Of a stretch of DNA of 64,000 nt, positions 1 through 8,259 are shown one piece after another. The notes below the pieces were generated by a model. The model searched no databases. It worked only from the letters and a program-made list of their open reading frames with translations, and had not been told where the DNA came from. Both the position numbers and the translations under genes were made by a program. This DNA comes from an uncultured Oscillospiraceae bacterium (GTDB lineage Bacteria > Bacillota > Clostridia > Oscillospirales > Ruminococcaceae), in contig UQDG01000005.1 of the NCBI GenBank assembly GCA_900539695.1, positions 1-64,000 of the forward strand, in the 5' to 3' direction. Each line of letters opens with the position of its first letter. Position 1 is the first letter of the stretch.

Positions 1-227
1 TTTCCGGAAGCGCCGCTGATTTGAAGCTCTATGCCTACGGTGCAGACGGAAAGCTGGCGGAGGTCAGCAAAGAGCTGTGGGCAATCACGGATGAAGCAGG
101 CAGCGCCGGGGATACGCTTTCTGATGGCACACTGTATGAGTTGCGTGTAAGCGTCGCGGACGGCGGCGCGTTCGACCTGAGCGAGGCGGAAAAGGAGATT
201 AAAATTTCCGTTGTACTTGCGAAGTAA
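1..227 (+). CDS. C-terminal end of a protein cut by the window edge, function unknown
   Basis: The reading frame is open from the first complete codon at position 3 to the TAA at 225-227. No ribosome binding site precedes the TTG at 21, so this is most likely the last 74 or so residues of a gene that begins outside the window. The visible part is acidic and alternates polar and hydrophobic residues, with an 'LYELRVSVADGG' stretch and a final 'ISVVLAK', as in a beta-rich extracellular domain. No family could be recognised. A hairpin follows seven bases after the stop. Confidence 0.55.
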   Translation, partial: SGSAADLKLYAYGADGKLAEVSKELWAITDEAGSAGDTLSDGTLYELRVSVADGGAFDLSEAEKEIKISVVLAK

Positions 228-233
228 GACTCA

Positions 234-270
234 AGGAAGGCTCCGGTGCCAAAAGCGCCGGAGCCTTCCT
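234..270 (+). terminator. Hairpin after the truncated first gene
   Basis: Arms 234-249 and 255-270 pair over 16 positions with one G-T wobble around a five-base loop. No T-run follows, so it is either a weak terminator or an mRNA 3'-end stabilising hairpin for the gene ending at 227. Confidence 0.55.
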
Positions 271-294
271 CAGCCTGTCAAAAAACCACAAAAT

Positions 295-330
295 CACCCC
301 CGTTTCTGATATAATGAAAGAAACGGGGTG
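295..330. repeat. Short inverted repeat in gene-free DNA
   Basis: CACCCCCGTTTCT (295-307) is mirrored by AGAAACGGGGTG (319-330), with one bulged C. The loop contains TATAAT. No gene start fits a promoter here, so its role is unknown. Confidence 0.4.
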
Positions 331-416
331 TAAAGCTGGATCTTTTATCCGACGCACATCGGGCTGCTTTATATCCTTGCTGCGCTTGCCGTCTGAAAAA
401 TGACATAAAATATGCA

Positions 417-607
417 GGAAACGCTATCGACGTCGGCTACCGCCGATCGATATTGCCCAGGCCTACGGCAACGGGGAGGGTGTCGGCGTTGCCATGGCCG
501 AATCCGGCCTGCCGATGGGCCGCGACGCCACGCCGTTGTGGCTGACCAAGGTGCAGCAGTATGCCGGCGGCGCAGTCTGGCTGTGCTTACAGCACGGCCC
601 CCCGTAA
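417..607 (+). pseudogene. Remnant of an aldo/keto reductase with a frameshift
   Basis: Positions 417-443 read 'GNAIDVGYR'. After a shift of one base the frame from 446 reads 'IDIAQAYGNGEGVGVAMAES' and then 'GLP...LWLTKV', ending at the TAA at 605-607. This matches the N-terminal core of aldo/keto reductases (GYR-x-IDTA-x-x-Y-x-NE-x-x-VG, then SG-x-x-RE-x-L-x-x-TTK), including the catalytic Asp and Tyr. There is no start codon, no ribosome binding site, no C-terminal barrel and the frame is broken near 444. It is therefore a decayed gene fragment of roughly 60 codons from a protein of about 270-280 residues. Function before decay would have been NADPH-dependent carbonyl reduction. Confidence 0.65.
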
Positions 608-683
608 GGCTGGGCAACAAGCACAAAAGCGGCCCGGGATGACGCACATTTTTGTAACATGTGCGGCTGTTTTGTCAAAAGAC

Positions 684-712
684 TTGCAAAATGCACGATT
701 TTGTGTTATTAT
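684..712 (+). promoter_or_regulatory. Sigma-A promoter for the 3D-domain gene
   Basis: TTGCAA at 684-689, a 17-base spacer and TATTAT at 707-712. Transcription should begin near 719, giving a leader of about 115 bases before the ATG at 835. Confidence 0.7.
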
Positions 713-785
713 TTCAAGCCGAAACGCAAAGCAAGAAATCCTGTACTACGCTGTCCCGCGCGGCAGCAAATAACCAGCATTTCCG

Positions 786-817
786 GCGTCGGTCCTTTGC
801 GGGGCCGGCGCTTTTTT
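786..817 (+). promoter_or_regulatory. Attenuator-like terminator in the leader of the 3D-domain gene
   Basis: Arms 786-795 and 802-811 form ten pairs (two G-T) and are followed directly by six T residues at 812-817. The ribosome binding site AAAGGAGC begins only four bases later. A strong intrinsic terminator between promoter and start codon implies conditional readthrough. c-di-AMP riboswitches often control cell-wall genes of this type, but I could not fit the leader (719-785) to that consensus, so the sensing mechanism is unknown. Confidence 0.65.
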
Positions 818-834
818 GTGCAAAAGGAGCCCTT

Positions 835-1965
835 ATGCCTTTATCCGTAAAAACAAAAGAGCATTTCCGACGCCGCATGGCACTGGCTGGCCCTAAGTGG
901 GGCGCACTGATGGGCGGCGCGGTGGCACTGGCGGGCGTGATCATGTTCACGACCTCTGCCCTGCATTTTGTCACCGTTACCGACACACACGGCGGCAGCA
1001 CCCGCATCCTGACGGTCAACCAGACCGAGGCCGCTGTGCTGGCCCAGGCGGGCGTGGCCCCGCTGGGGGAAAACGACCGCATCGTCACCTCGGAGACACC
1101 GGACGGTGAGCTGATGCAGGTGCTGCGGGCCTACACTGTGCCGGTCACAGCGGACGGCCAAACCCAAGAGATCATCACTACCGGCGCGACCACCCGCGAC
1201 CTGCTGACCCAGGCGGGCCTGACCTACACAGAGGAGGACTACCTGACCCCCGCCGCCGATGAGACCGTCCCCGAGGGCAGCAGCGTCACCCTGCAGCGCG
1301 TCAGCTATGTGGAGTACACCGAGGACGAGACCGTCCCCAGCGAGGTGGAGGAGATCCCCACCAGCCTGTATTACCGCAAACAGGACAAAGTGCAGGTGGT
1401 CCAGCAGGGGACAGATGGCCTGGACACTGTAACCTACCGCGAGACCTGGGTGGACGGCCAGCAGGTCGACACCGAGGAGATCGGCCGCGAGACCCAGATC
1501 GGCATGATCCCCACCATCCAGAAAGTCTATGGAGAACAGGCGTCTGTCTCCGGCTTCGTGGGTCCTGAGGTCGAGGATGGCGTGCCCGTGGAAGGTGTCG
1601 CTGCCGTCTACACCAGCCAGCGCGCCACGGCCTACTCGGCCAGTGGCAGTGCCAAGGGGGCCAGCGGCCGCCGCCTGACCTACGGCACTGTGGCCATCAA
1701 CCCCAGCATCATTCCGTATGGTTCCCTGATGTACATCACCAGCGACGACGGAAAATTCGTCTATGGCTATGCCTACGCTGCGGATACCGGCACGGCTATG
1801 ATGACCGGCCATGCGTTCATCGATCTGTACTATGAGACCTATGATGAGTCGGTGGATAACGCTGTCATCCCGGTGACGGTCTATGTGCTGGACGACGAGA
1901 CCGCCGCAAAATACAAAGAACAAAATGATGCAATTTTGGAAGCTGATACCACGGTTGGCCGATAA
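835..1965 (+). CDS. Membrane-anchored G5 and 3D domain protein (Rpf/YabE-like cell-wall enzyme)
   Basis: This 376-residue protein has a basic N-terminus, one membrane segment at about residues 20-42, two DUF348-type repeats (about 60-90 and 115-145), a G5 domain (about 165-240) and a C-terminal 3D domain (about 268-360). The 3D motif 'DTGTAMMTGHAFIDLY' supplies the conserved acidic residues. The family comprises Firmicute equivalents of resuscitation-promoting factors, thought to cleave peptidoglycan as lytic transglycosylase-like enzymes at the cell surface. I start at ATG 835 because AAAGGAGC sits seven bases upstream; an in-frame ATG at 661 lies upstream of the promoter. The gene stands alone and is preceded by an attenuator. 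Confidence 0.85.
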   Translation: MPLSVKTKEHFRRRMALAGPKWGALMGGAVALAGVIMFTTSALHFVTVTDTHGGSTRILTVNQTEAAVLAQAGVAPLGENDRIVTSETPDGELMQVLRAYTVPVTADGQTQEIITTGATTRDLLTQAGLTYTEEDYLTPAADETVPEGSSVTLQRVSYVEYTEDETVPSEVEEIPTSLYYRKQDKVQVVQQGTDGLDTVTYRETWVDGQQVDTEEIGRETQIGMIPTIQKVYGEQASVSGFVGPEVEDGVPVEGVAAVYTSQRATAYSASGSAKGASGRRLTYGTVAINPSIIPYGSLMYITSDDGKFVYGYAYAADTGTAMMTGHAFIDLYYETYDESVDNAVIPVTVYVLDDETAAKYKEQNDAILEADTTVGR

Positions 1966-1969
1966 AACA

Positions 1970-2006
1970 CAAAAAAACAGCCTCTGCCTTTTCGGGCAGA
2001 GGCTGT
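1970..2006. terminator. Bidirectional terminator between convergent genes
   Basis: Perfect 12-pair stem, arms 1977-1988 and 1995-2006. Seven A residues at 1970-1976 give a T-run on the minus strand, so it mainly ends the ptb-buk transcript but also closes the 3D-domain gene. Confidence 0.85.
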
Positions 2007-2026
2007 TGCTGTTTAGGGGGCGGGTA

Positions 2027-3094
2027 TCAATACTCCATGGGCTTCTCTTCGCCGGTCATCACGCGCAGGGCGCCCTGGCACAGGGCCAGCAGCTCATCCT
2101 CGCCGGGATAAACGGTGATGGGAGCGATGAAGCCGAGGTACTCTTTCAGGTACTTCTCGGTGTTGGGGTTGTAAGCAATGCCGCCGGTCAGGATGATCTG
2201 ATCGACCTGGCCGTGCAGGACAGCGGCCATAGCGCCGGCGTCCTTGGCGATCTGGTAGAAGAAGGCATCCCAGACCAGCTTGGCCTCGGCGTTGCCTTCG
2301 TCGGCCATCTTGCCCACGGTGCGGGCATCGTTGGTGTGCAGGTAGCCGTTGAAACCGCCGTTGCCACAGATCTTCTTGTAAACTTCCTGCTGGGTGTACT
2401 TGCCGCTGAAGCACATCTTGACCAGGTCGCCAACGGGTACGGTGCCGCTGCGCTCGGGGCTGAAGCAGCCTTCGCCGTCCAGAATGTTGTTGACATCGAC
2501 GACCTTGCCGTGGTTGTGGGCACCGACAGAAACGCCGCCGCCCATGTGGATGACGATAAGGTTCAGATCCTCGTAGCGCTTGCCGTTCTCCTTGGCAAAG
2601 CGGCGGGCCACGGCCTTCTGGTTCAGGGCGTGGAAGATGGAGCGGCGGGGCAGTTCCGGCATGCCGGAGATGCGGGCCTTGTTGGTCAGCTCGTCGACAA
2701 CGACGGGGTCAACGATGTAGCTGGGGATGCCCAGGCTGTCGCCGATCTCGCGGGCCAGGATGCCGCCCAGGTTGGAAGCGTGCTGGCCCTGGACACCGGC
2801 CTTCAGGTCAGCCAGCAGAGCGTCGCTGACAGGGTAGGTGCCGCCGGGGATGGGCTTGAGCAGGCCGCCGCGGCCGACGATGACGTTCAGGCTCTCGGGG
2901 GCGCAGTTCTTCTCTTTCAAAAAGTCCAGGATGATGGCCTTGCGGAAATCCTTCTGGTCGATGACACTGGCGTACTTGGCGATCTCCTCCGTGGGATGGC
3001 GCAGGGTTTCCTCAAACAGCAGGGTCTCGTCCTCAAAAACACCAACCTTGGTCGAGGTAGAACCCGGGTTGATGACCAGCGTTTTAATAGACAT
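2027..3094 (-). CDS. buk: Butyrate kinase
   Basis: The 355-residue protein belongs to the acetokinase family and is the usual length for butyrate kinase. It converts butyryl phosphate and ADP to butyrate and ATP in the cytoplasm. The N-terminal phosphate-binding motif '[10 protein letters not shown]' is at residues 7-16, '[12 protein letters not shown]' at 74-85 and the family signature 'HMGGG' at 183-187; 'ILTGGIAY' near the C-terminus completes the nucleotide site. 'GRGG..KPIPGG' distinguishes it from acetate kinase. It lies 20 bases downstream of ptb in the same transcript and ends at the terminator at 1970-2006. An AAAAGGAG ribosome binding site supports the ATG at 3094. Confidence 0.93.
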   Translation of the reverse strand: MSIKTLVINPGSTSTKVGVFEDETLLFEETLRHPTEEIAKYASVIDQKDFRKAIILDFLKEKNCAPESLNVIVGRGGLLKPIPGGTYPVSDALLADLKAGVQGQHASNLGGILAREIGDSLGIPSYIVDPVVVDELTNKARISGMPELPRRSIFHALNQKAVARRFAKENGKRYEDLNLIVIHMGGGVSVGAHNHGKVVDVNNILDGEGCFSPERSGTVPVGDLVKMCFSGKYTQQEVYKKICGNGGFNGYLHTNDARTVGKMADEGNAEAKLVWDAFFYQIAKDAGAMAAVLHGQVDQIILTGGIAYNPNTEKYLKEYLGFIAPITVYPGEDELLALCQGALRVMTGEEKPMEY

Positions 3095-3114
3095 TTGAAA
3101 CGTCTCCTTTTATT

Positions 3115-4023
3115 TTATTCAGCCAAGCCGGCGGCCACAACGGCGGCCAAGGCGATGGAGTTGACCTTCGTCTGGAAGGAGTCAGAGCGGCTGGTCAGGA
3201 TGGCGGGCACCTTGGTGCCGGTCAGGATGCAGCCGTTCTTGCAATCGGCGGTGTGGACCAGCGTCTTGTAGACGAGGTTGCCGGCCTGGATGTCGGGGAA
3301 CAGCAGGATGTCGGCATGGCCGGCAGCCGGGCGGTCCTGGGCACCCTTGTGGTGGGCGGCTTCGGGATCGATGGCGATGTCCATGGACAGGGGGCCGTCG
3401 ACGACGCAGCCGGTGATCTTGCCCTCGGCGTTCATCTTGCGCAGCTCGTCGGCATCCACGGTGCAGGGCATCTTGGGGTTGACGACCTCAACGGCGGCCA
3501 GGGGAGCGACCTTCGGGCACTCGACGCCGCAGGCATGGGCTACGGCGACGGTGTTCTCGATGATATGTACTTTATCTTCCAGGGTGGGATAGGTCATAAA
3601 GGCAACGTCGGTCAGGAACAGAAGCTGCTCAATGCCCTTGACCTCGAACACGGCGACATGGGACAGGGTGTGGCCGGTGCGCAGGCCGACTTCCTTATCC
3701 AGCACGCTCTTCAGGAAGGTCTTGGTGTCCAGCAGGCCCTTCATGTACATGTTGGCCACACCGTCGTGGGCCAGCTTGACGGCCTTCAGCGAAGCCTGAA
3801 CCTTGTCGGGCTCGTTGATGATTTCGTAGTCGGACAGGTCGATGTTCAGCTCACCGGCGATCTTGCGGATGGCGGCTTCATCGCCCACCAGGATGGCATC
3901 GGCAATGCCCTGTTTATGGGCAGCGTCTACGGCCTCCAGAACGGCATCGTCCTCGGCGGCGGCAACGGCCAGCTTCTGCTTGCCGCAGGTCTTTACTTTA
4001 GCGATCAGGTCCTCAAAATTCAT
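3115..4023 (-). CDS. ptb: Phosphate butyryltransferase
   Basis: A 302-residue member of the phosphate acetyl/butyryltransferase family. It exchanges CoA of butyryl-CoA for phosphate and feeds butyrate kinase next door. Recognisable segments are 'AILVGDEAAIRKIAGE' near the N-terminus, 'MKGLLDTKTFLKSVLDKE' and 'GLRTGHTLSHVAVFE' in the middle and 'GPLSMDIAID' toward the C-terminus, all typical of Ptb rather than Pta. The start ATG at 4023 has GAGGTG eight bases upstream; a start five codons earlier would absorb the ribosome binding site. It is first in a two-gene operon driven by the promoter at 4090-4118. Confidence 0.92.
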   Translation of the reverse strand: MNFEDLIAKVKTCGKQKLAVAAAEDDAVLEAVDAAHKQGIADAILVGDEAAIRKIAGELNIDLSDYEIINEPDKVQASLKAVKLAHDGVANMYMKGLLDTKTFLKSVLDKEVGLRTGHTLSHVAVFEVKGIEQLLFLTDVAFMTYPTLEDKVHIIENTVAVAHACGVECPKVAPLAAVEVVNPKMPCTVDADELRKMNAEGKITGCVVDGPLSMDIAIDPEAAHHKGAQDRPAAGHADILLFPDIQAGNLVYKTLVHTADCKNGCILTGTKVPAILTSRSDSFQTKVNSIALAAVVAAGLAE

Positions 4024-4089
4024 TTTACAGCACCTCATTTACTCTACATCACAAAATGTGTGGGAGGGCACAAACCCTCGCATGTTAAA

Positions 4090-4118
4090 ATAATAACATA
4101 TAGTTGCCCCAGGGTCAA
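4090..4118 (-). promoter_or_regulatory. Strong sigma-A promoter for ptb-buk
   Basis: On the minus strand TTGACC (4118-4113), a 17-base spacer and TATTAT (4095-4090). Transcription would start near 4083, 60 bases before the ptb ATG. Confidence 0.8.
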
Positions 4119-4129
4119 GGGGATAATGT

Positions 4130-4416
4130 GAAAGATTTGACGCTCGTTTGCCTTAAGGGACTGCTTCGGCGGCCCTGCCTACCTCGCGGCAGCGCCTTTT
4201 ATAGCGGCAGGCAGCCATTAAGCCTTCCTTTTGGGTCTCCAAAAGGAGCACCCGACGCCAGGAAGCCGTTAAAACGAGTAAAGCGCTGCAAGGTGGCGCG
4301 GAAACGGAAGCAACAGACCCATCTACCTATTTAAATATAACAACCACCTCATCTGCCTTTAGCGCACCTACCAAAAGAAAAGGACAAAATATGTCTGAAA
4401 ATTAACGAATAAAGCA
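4130..4416. other. Gene-free stretch with several inverted repeats
   Basis: No plausible coding frame with a ribosome binding site was seen. The region holds CTGCCT/AGGCAG arms at about 4175-4214, a perfect stem CCTTTTGG-gtct-CCAAAAGG near 4227-4246 and an outer TTCC/GGAA plus TTAA/TTAA pairing around it. This pattern suits a folded RNA or an old non-autonomous repeat. No known RNA family was recognised. Confidence 0.4.
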
Positions 4417-4445
4417 TTGACAAAACCTTAACAAGATGGTAAAAC
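4417..4445 (+). promoter_or_regulatory. Probable promoter for coaD
   Basis: TTGACA at 4417-4422 (consensus), a 17-base spacer and TAAAAC at 4440-4445 (4 of 6). It would yield a GC-rich leader of about 160 bases before coaD. Confidence 0.55.
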
Positions 4446-4614
4446 TATAGTAGTGAATTTGGCGAGACCCGCCACGCCACTGCTGCGGCACCGGCCGCCG
4501 CCCACCTGAGCAGGCAACATCTGCAACCAGACACGGCGCAGGTGCCTAAATTTCCGCCTGAAGATGTTTAATTTTTAACAATCGAACGGCGGCTTCCGAA
4601 AGGTTCAAACCAAT

Positions 4615-5103
4615 ATGCCCATTGCCATGTATCCCGGCAGTTTCGATCCCGTCACCCGCGGGCATCTGGATATTATCAAGCGCTCCAGCCGTATGTTCGA
4701 CAAGGTCATCGTTGCGGTGCTGGTCAACAGTGCCAAACAGCCTTTGTTTACGGTCGAGGAGCGCGTTGCCATGCTACGGGAATGCTGCAAGGACATCCCC
4801 AACGTAGAAGTGGATTCCTTCAACGGCCTGACCGTCAGCTTCGCCAAACAGAAACACGCCACCGTCATGGTGCGCGGCCTGCGCGCGGTGACCGACTTTG
4901 AAAACGAGATCCAGCTGGCCCACACCAACTTCGCCATGGCGCCCGGCATCGAAACGGTCTTCCTGGCAACGGCCATCAAGTGGAGCTACCTTTCCTCCAC
5001 CATCGTGCGGGAGGCAGCCCACTACGGCCAGGATGTTTCCAAGTTCGTGCCGCCCAACGTCGAGACCGCCCTCATCGCCAGGCGCGAAGCAGGGGAGCTT
5101 TAA
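4615..5103 (+). CDS. coaD: Pantetheine-phosphate adenylyltransferase
   Basis: At 162 residues this is a normal-length CoaD, which transfers AMP from ATP to 4'-phosphopantetheine in the fourth step of coenzyme A synthesis. The nucleotidyltransferase signature '[13 protein letters not shown]' is at residues 8-20, with the T-x-GH motif at 14-17, and the ISSTxxR-type motif 'SSTIVR' is at 127-132. AAAGG precedes the ATG with a rather long spacing. Placement directly before the butyryl-CoA operon links CoA supply with a CoA-heavy pathway, but an intergenic gap of 100 bases leaves it open whether they share a transcript. Confidence 0.93.
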   Translation: MPIAMYPGSFDPVTRGHLDIIKRSSRMFDKVIVAVLVNSAKQPLFTVEERVAMLRECCKDIPNVEVDSFNGLTVSFAKQKHATVMVRGLRAVTDFENEIQLAHTNFAMAPGIETVFLATAIKWSYLSSTIVREAAHYGQDVSKFVPPNVETALIARREAGEL

Positions 5104-5203
5104 ATCCAAATCGCATTCACAGCCGGACATCGGCTTTGAAGATAAACAAGTTACTCAATAGTCTATCCGATTACTTTGAAAAGAACATTTTTGGAGGCTA
5201 CTT

Positions 5204-6418
5204 ATGAAAAAAATCGTCATCGCCAGCGCATGCCGTACTGCCATTGGCAAGTTCGGCGGCACCCTCGCCAATGTCCCCGCTGCTGAGCTGGGCTCCATCG
5301 TCATCAAAGAGGCTCTGAACCGCGCCAATGTCAAGCCGGAGCAGGTCGACCATGTTTACATGGGCTGCGTCATCCAGGCTGGCCTGGGCCAGAACGTCGC
5401 TCGTCAGGCTTCTCTGAAGGCCGGCCTGCCTATCGAGACCCCCGCCGTCACCGTCAACGTCGTCTGCGGCTCTGGTCTGAACTGCGTCAACATGGCTGCC
5501 CAGATGATCGAGGCCGGCGATGCCGACATCGTCGTTGCAGGCGGTATGGAGAACATGGACATGGCTCCCTTCGCTATGATGAAGGGCCGCTACGGCTACC
5601 GCATGGGTTCCCCCATGGGCAAGAGCGAGTTGGTTGACACCATGGTCAACGATGCTCTGTGGGATGCTACCGGTTACAACATGCACATGGGCATGACCGC
5701 CGAGAACGTCTGCACCAACGAGACCTACCAGAAGAAGTACGGCTACAACCCCATCACCCGTGAGGAGCTGGATGCCTTCTCCTATCGTTCTCAGGAAAAG
5801 GCAGCTAAGGCTATTGCCGACGGTGCTTTCAAGGATGAGATCGTCCCCGTTGTCATCAAGGGTAAGAAGGGCGACACCGTGTTTGATACCGATGAAGGTC
5901 CTCGCCTGAGCTCCATGGAAGTTCTGGCTAAGCTGAAGCCCTGCTTCAAGAAGGACGGCATCGTCACCGCTGCTAACTCCTCCGCCATCAACGACGGCGC
6001 TGCTGCTCTGGTCATCATGAGCGAGGAGAAGGCCAAGGAGCTGGGCGTTGAGCCTCTGGCCACTTGGGTCGCCGGTGCTCTGGCTGGTGTTGAGCCCGAG
6101 GTCATGGGTCTGGGCCCCATCGCCGCCACCAAGAAGGTCATGGCCAAGACCGGCCTGACCGTCGACGACATGGATCTGATCGAGGCCAACGAGGCTTTCG
6201 CTGCTCAGTCTGTGGCTGTTGGCCAGGCTCTGCACTTCGACCAGGAGAAGCTGAACGTCAACGGCGGCGCTATCGCTCTGGGCCATCCCGTTGGTGCTTC
6301 CGGTGCCCGTATCCTCGTCACCCTGCTGTACGCCATGAAGCATCGCGGCGCTCATAAGGGCCTGGCTACCCTGTGCATCGGCGGCGGCATGGGCTGCGCC
6401 ACCATCGTTGAAATGTAA
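5204..6418 (+). CDS. thlA: Acetyl-CoA acetyltransferase (thiolase)
   Basis: The 404-residue enzyme condenses two acetyl-CoA to acetoacetyl-CoA, the entry step of butyrate synthesis. The nucleophilic Cys is C88 in 'VVCGSGLN', the second-site His is H361 in 'GHPVGASG' and the acid/base Cys is C391 in 'CIGGGMG'; all three thiolase catalytic residues are intact. TTTGGAGG lies just ahead of the ATG. It is the first gene of a six-gene run. From here to etfA the genes use GCT and CGT codons far more than flanking genes such as coaD, as expected for highly expressed genes. Confidence 0.95.
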   Translation: MKKIVIASACRTAIGKFGGTLANVPAAELGSIVIKEALNRANVKPEQVDHVYMGCVIQAGLGQNVARQASLKAGLPIETPAVTVNVVCGSGLNCVNMAAQMIEAGDADIVVAGGMENMDMAPFAMMKGRYGYRMGSPMGKSELVDTMVNDALWDATGYNMHMGMTAENVCTNETYQKKYGYNPITREELDAFSYRSQEKAAKAIADGAFKDEIVPVVIKGKKGDTVFDTDEGPRLSSMEVLAKLKPCFKKDGIVTAANSSAINDGAAALVIMSEEKAKELGVEPLATWVAGALAGVEPEVMGLGPIAATKKVMAKTGLTVDDMDLIEANEAFAAQSVAVGQALHFDQEKLNVNGGAIALGHPVGASGARILVTLLYAMKHRGAHKGLATLCIGGGMGCATIVEM

Positions 6419-6436
6419 TCATCGGAGGAGTTTACC

Positions 6437-7222
6437 ATGTCCTTTGTTACTACCGAGATCCAGGACGCCGTTGCCGTCCTGACGATCGACCGCCCGAAAG
6501 CCCTCAACGCTCTGAACCCCGAGGTTCTTGCTGACCTGAAGGCTGCTTTCGAGGCCATCGATCAGAACACCGTCCGCTGTGTCGTCCTGACCGGCGCCGG
6601 TGACAAGAGCTTCGTTGCTGGCGCTGACATCGGCTCGATGTCCACCATGACCAAGGCCGAGGGCGAGGCTTTCGGCAAGCTGGGCAACGATGTCTTCCTG
6701 ATGATCGAGCACTTCCCGCTGCCGGTCATCGCTGCCGTCAACGGCTTTGCCCTGGGCGGCGGTAATGAGCTGGCCATGAGCTGCGACATCCGTCTCTGCT
6801 CCGACAATGCCGTCTTCGGTCAGCCCGAAGTAGGCCTGGGCATCACGCCGGGCTTCGGCGGTACCCAGCGCCTGGCCCGTCTGGTCGGCATGGGCATGGC
6901 CAAGCAGCTGGTCTACTCTGCCCTGAACATCAAGGCAGACGAGGCCCTGCGCATCGGCCTGGTCAACGCTGTGTACACCCAGGAAGAGCTGATGCCCGCC
7001 GCCCTCAAGCTGGCTGGCAAGATCGCTAAAAATGCCCCCATCGCCGTGCGCAACTGCAAGAAGGCTATCAACGACGGCATCAGCCTGCCCATCGAGAAGG
7101 CTGTTGAGGTCGAGGAGAAGCTCTTCGGCGATTGCTTCGAGACCCACGATCAGGTCGAGGGTATGGGCTGCTTCCTGAGCCGCGAGAAGCCGAAGCCGAA
7201 ACCGGTCTTCACCAACAACTGA
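6437..7222 (+). CDS. crt: 3-hydroxybutyryl-CoA dehydratase (crotonase)
   Basis: A 261-residue enoyl-CoA hydratase family enzyme that dehydrates 3-hydroxybutyryl-CoA to crotonyl-CoA. The oxyanion-hole segment 'SFVAGADI' is at 58-65, and the two catalytic glutamates are E111 in 'GGGNELAMS' and E131 in 'GQPEVGLGI'. The ATG follows CGGAGGAG by a few bases and lies 18 bases after the thlA stop. The order thl-crt-hbd-bcd-etfB-etfA makes the function secure even though the family has other members such as fatty-acid degradation hydratases. Confidence 0.94.
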   Translation: MSFVTTEIQDAVAVLTIDRPKALNALNPEVLADLKAAFEAIDQNTVRCVVLTGAGDKSFVAGADIGSMSTMTKAEGEAFGKLGNDVFLMIEHFPLPVIAAVNGFALGGGNELAMSCDIRLCSDNAVFGQPEVGLGITPGFGGTQRLARLVGMGMAKQLVYSALNIKADEALRIGLVNAVYTQEELMPAALKLAGKIAKNAPIAVRNCKKAINDGISLPIEKAVEVEEKLFGDCFETHDQVEGMGCFLSREKPKPKPVFTNN

Positions 7223-7234
7223 TTTCCGCCAGCA

Positions 7235-7263
7235 GGGGAGGGGCGCTTAGTGCCCCGCACCCC
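7235..7263 (+). other. Intercistronic hairpin between crt and hbd
   Basis: GGGGC (7240-7244) pairs with GCCCC (7252-7256) inside an outer GGGG/CCCC pair (7235-7238 with 7260-7263). A short T-run follows a few bases later. It could stabilise or process the operon mRNA, or act as a partial terminator that sets the crt:hbd ratio. Confidence 0.4.
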
Positions 7264-7309
7264 GCCGTTTTAAAAAGAACATTTTAGAACAAATTGGGAG
7301 GTTACTACT

Positions 7310-8182
7310 ATGAAGGTAGGCGTTATTGGCGCTGGCACTATGGGCCAGGGCATTGCAAAGGCTTTTGCACAGGTCGAGGGCTACACCGTGGCTCTGTGCG
7401 ACATCAAGCAGGAGTGGGCTGACAACGGCAAGGCTAAGATCGCCGCCGGCTACGCCAAGCTGGTTGCCAAAGGCAAGCTGGACCAGGCTGAAGTTGACCG
7501 CCGCATGGCTGCCATCACTGCTGGCCTGAAAGAGGATCTGTGCGCTGACTGCGACCTGATCGTCGAAGCTGCTTTCGAGGATATGAAGGTCAAGCAGACC
7601 ACCTTCGGCGAGCTGGATAAGATCTGCAAGCCCGAGTGCGTTTTCGCTTCCAACACCTCTTCTCTGTCCATCACCGAGATCGGCAAGGGCCTGAGCCGTC
7701 CCCTGGTCGGCATGCACTTCTTCAACCCCGCTGACCGCATGAAGCTCATCGAGGTCATCGCTGGTGTGAACACTCCCGCCGAGACCGTGGAGACCATCAA
7801 GAAGATCAGCACCGAGATCGGCAAGAGCCCGGTCCAGGTCAACGAGGCTGCCGGCTTCGTCGTAAACCGCATCCTGATCCCCATGATCAACGAAGCTGCC
7901 TTCATTAAGATGGAGGGCGTTTCTGACATCGCCGGTATCGACACCGCTATGAAGCTGGGCGCCAACCATCCCATGGGCCCCCTGGAGCTGGGCGACTTCG
8001 TCGGCCTGGACATCTGCCTGGCCATCATGGACGTCCTGTACAAGGAGACCGGCGACAGCAAGTATCGCGCTTGCCCGCTGATCCGCAAGATGGTTCGCGG
8101 CGGCAACCTGGGCTGCAAGACCGGCAAGGGCTTCTATGTCTACAATGCCGACCGCACCAAGACCGCTGTTGACGCCCTGTAA
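7310..8182 (+). CDS. hbd: 3-hydroxybutyryl-CoA dehydrogenase
   Basis: A 290-residue NAD(P)-dependent dehydrogenase that reduces acetoacetyl-CoA to 3-hydroxybutyryl-CoA. The Rossmann motif 'GAGTMG' is at residues 7-12, the catalytic His is H136 in 'GMHFFNP' and the 'NRILIPMINEA' helix of the dimerisation domain follows. 'ASNTSSLSITEI' supplies the substrate-binding Ser and Asn. GGGAGG precedes the ATG. Length and domain order are those of clostridial Hbd. It is third in the operon, 87 bases after crt with a hairpin in the gap. Confidence 0.95.
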   Translation: MKVGVIGAGTMGQGIAKAFAQVEGYTVALCDIKQEWADNGKAKIAAGYAKLVAKGKLDQAEVDRRMAAITAGLKEDLCADCDLIVEAAFEDMKVKQTTFGELDKICKPECVFASNTSSLSITEIGKGLSRPLVGMHFFNPADRMKLIEVIAGVNTPAETVETIKKISTEIGKSPVQVNEAAGFVVNRILIPMINEAAFIKMEGVSDIAGIDTAMKLGANHPMGPLELGDFVGLDICLAIMDVLYKETGDSKYRACPLIRKMVRGGNLGCKTGKGFYVYNADRTKTAVDAL

Positions 8183-8259
8183 TTGAACCAACCTACGCGC
8201 CTGGCGCAGTGCAGAACCGCGCCGGGCTGCGTTTGTTTGAGTATATGGAGGTTTATCAA

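Noticed and set aside
412-642. Small ATG-started frame over the aldo/keto reductase remnant
   Set aside because: It is in a third frame that ignores the AKR similarity, lacks a ribosome binding site and encodes an Arg/Pro-rich shadow.
719-785. c-di-AMP (ydaO) riboswitch in the leader of the 3D-domain gene
   Set aside because: Only a CTGTCCCGC...CAGC-like stretch resembles the class; the leader seems too short and other conserved blocks are absent. A covariance scan would decide.
4104-4334. Small plus-strand frame in the ptb-coaD gap
   Set aside because: No ribosome binding site, basic low-complexity translation, and it overlaps inverted repeats and the ptb promoter.
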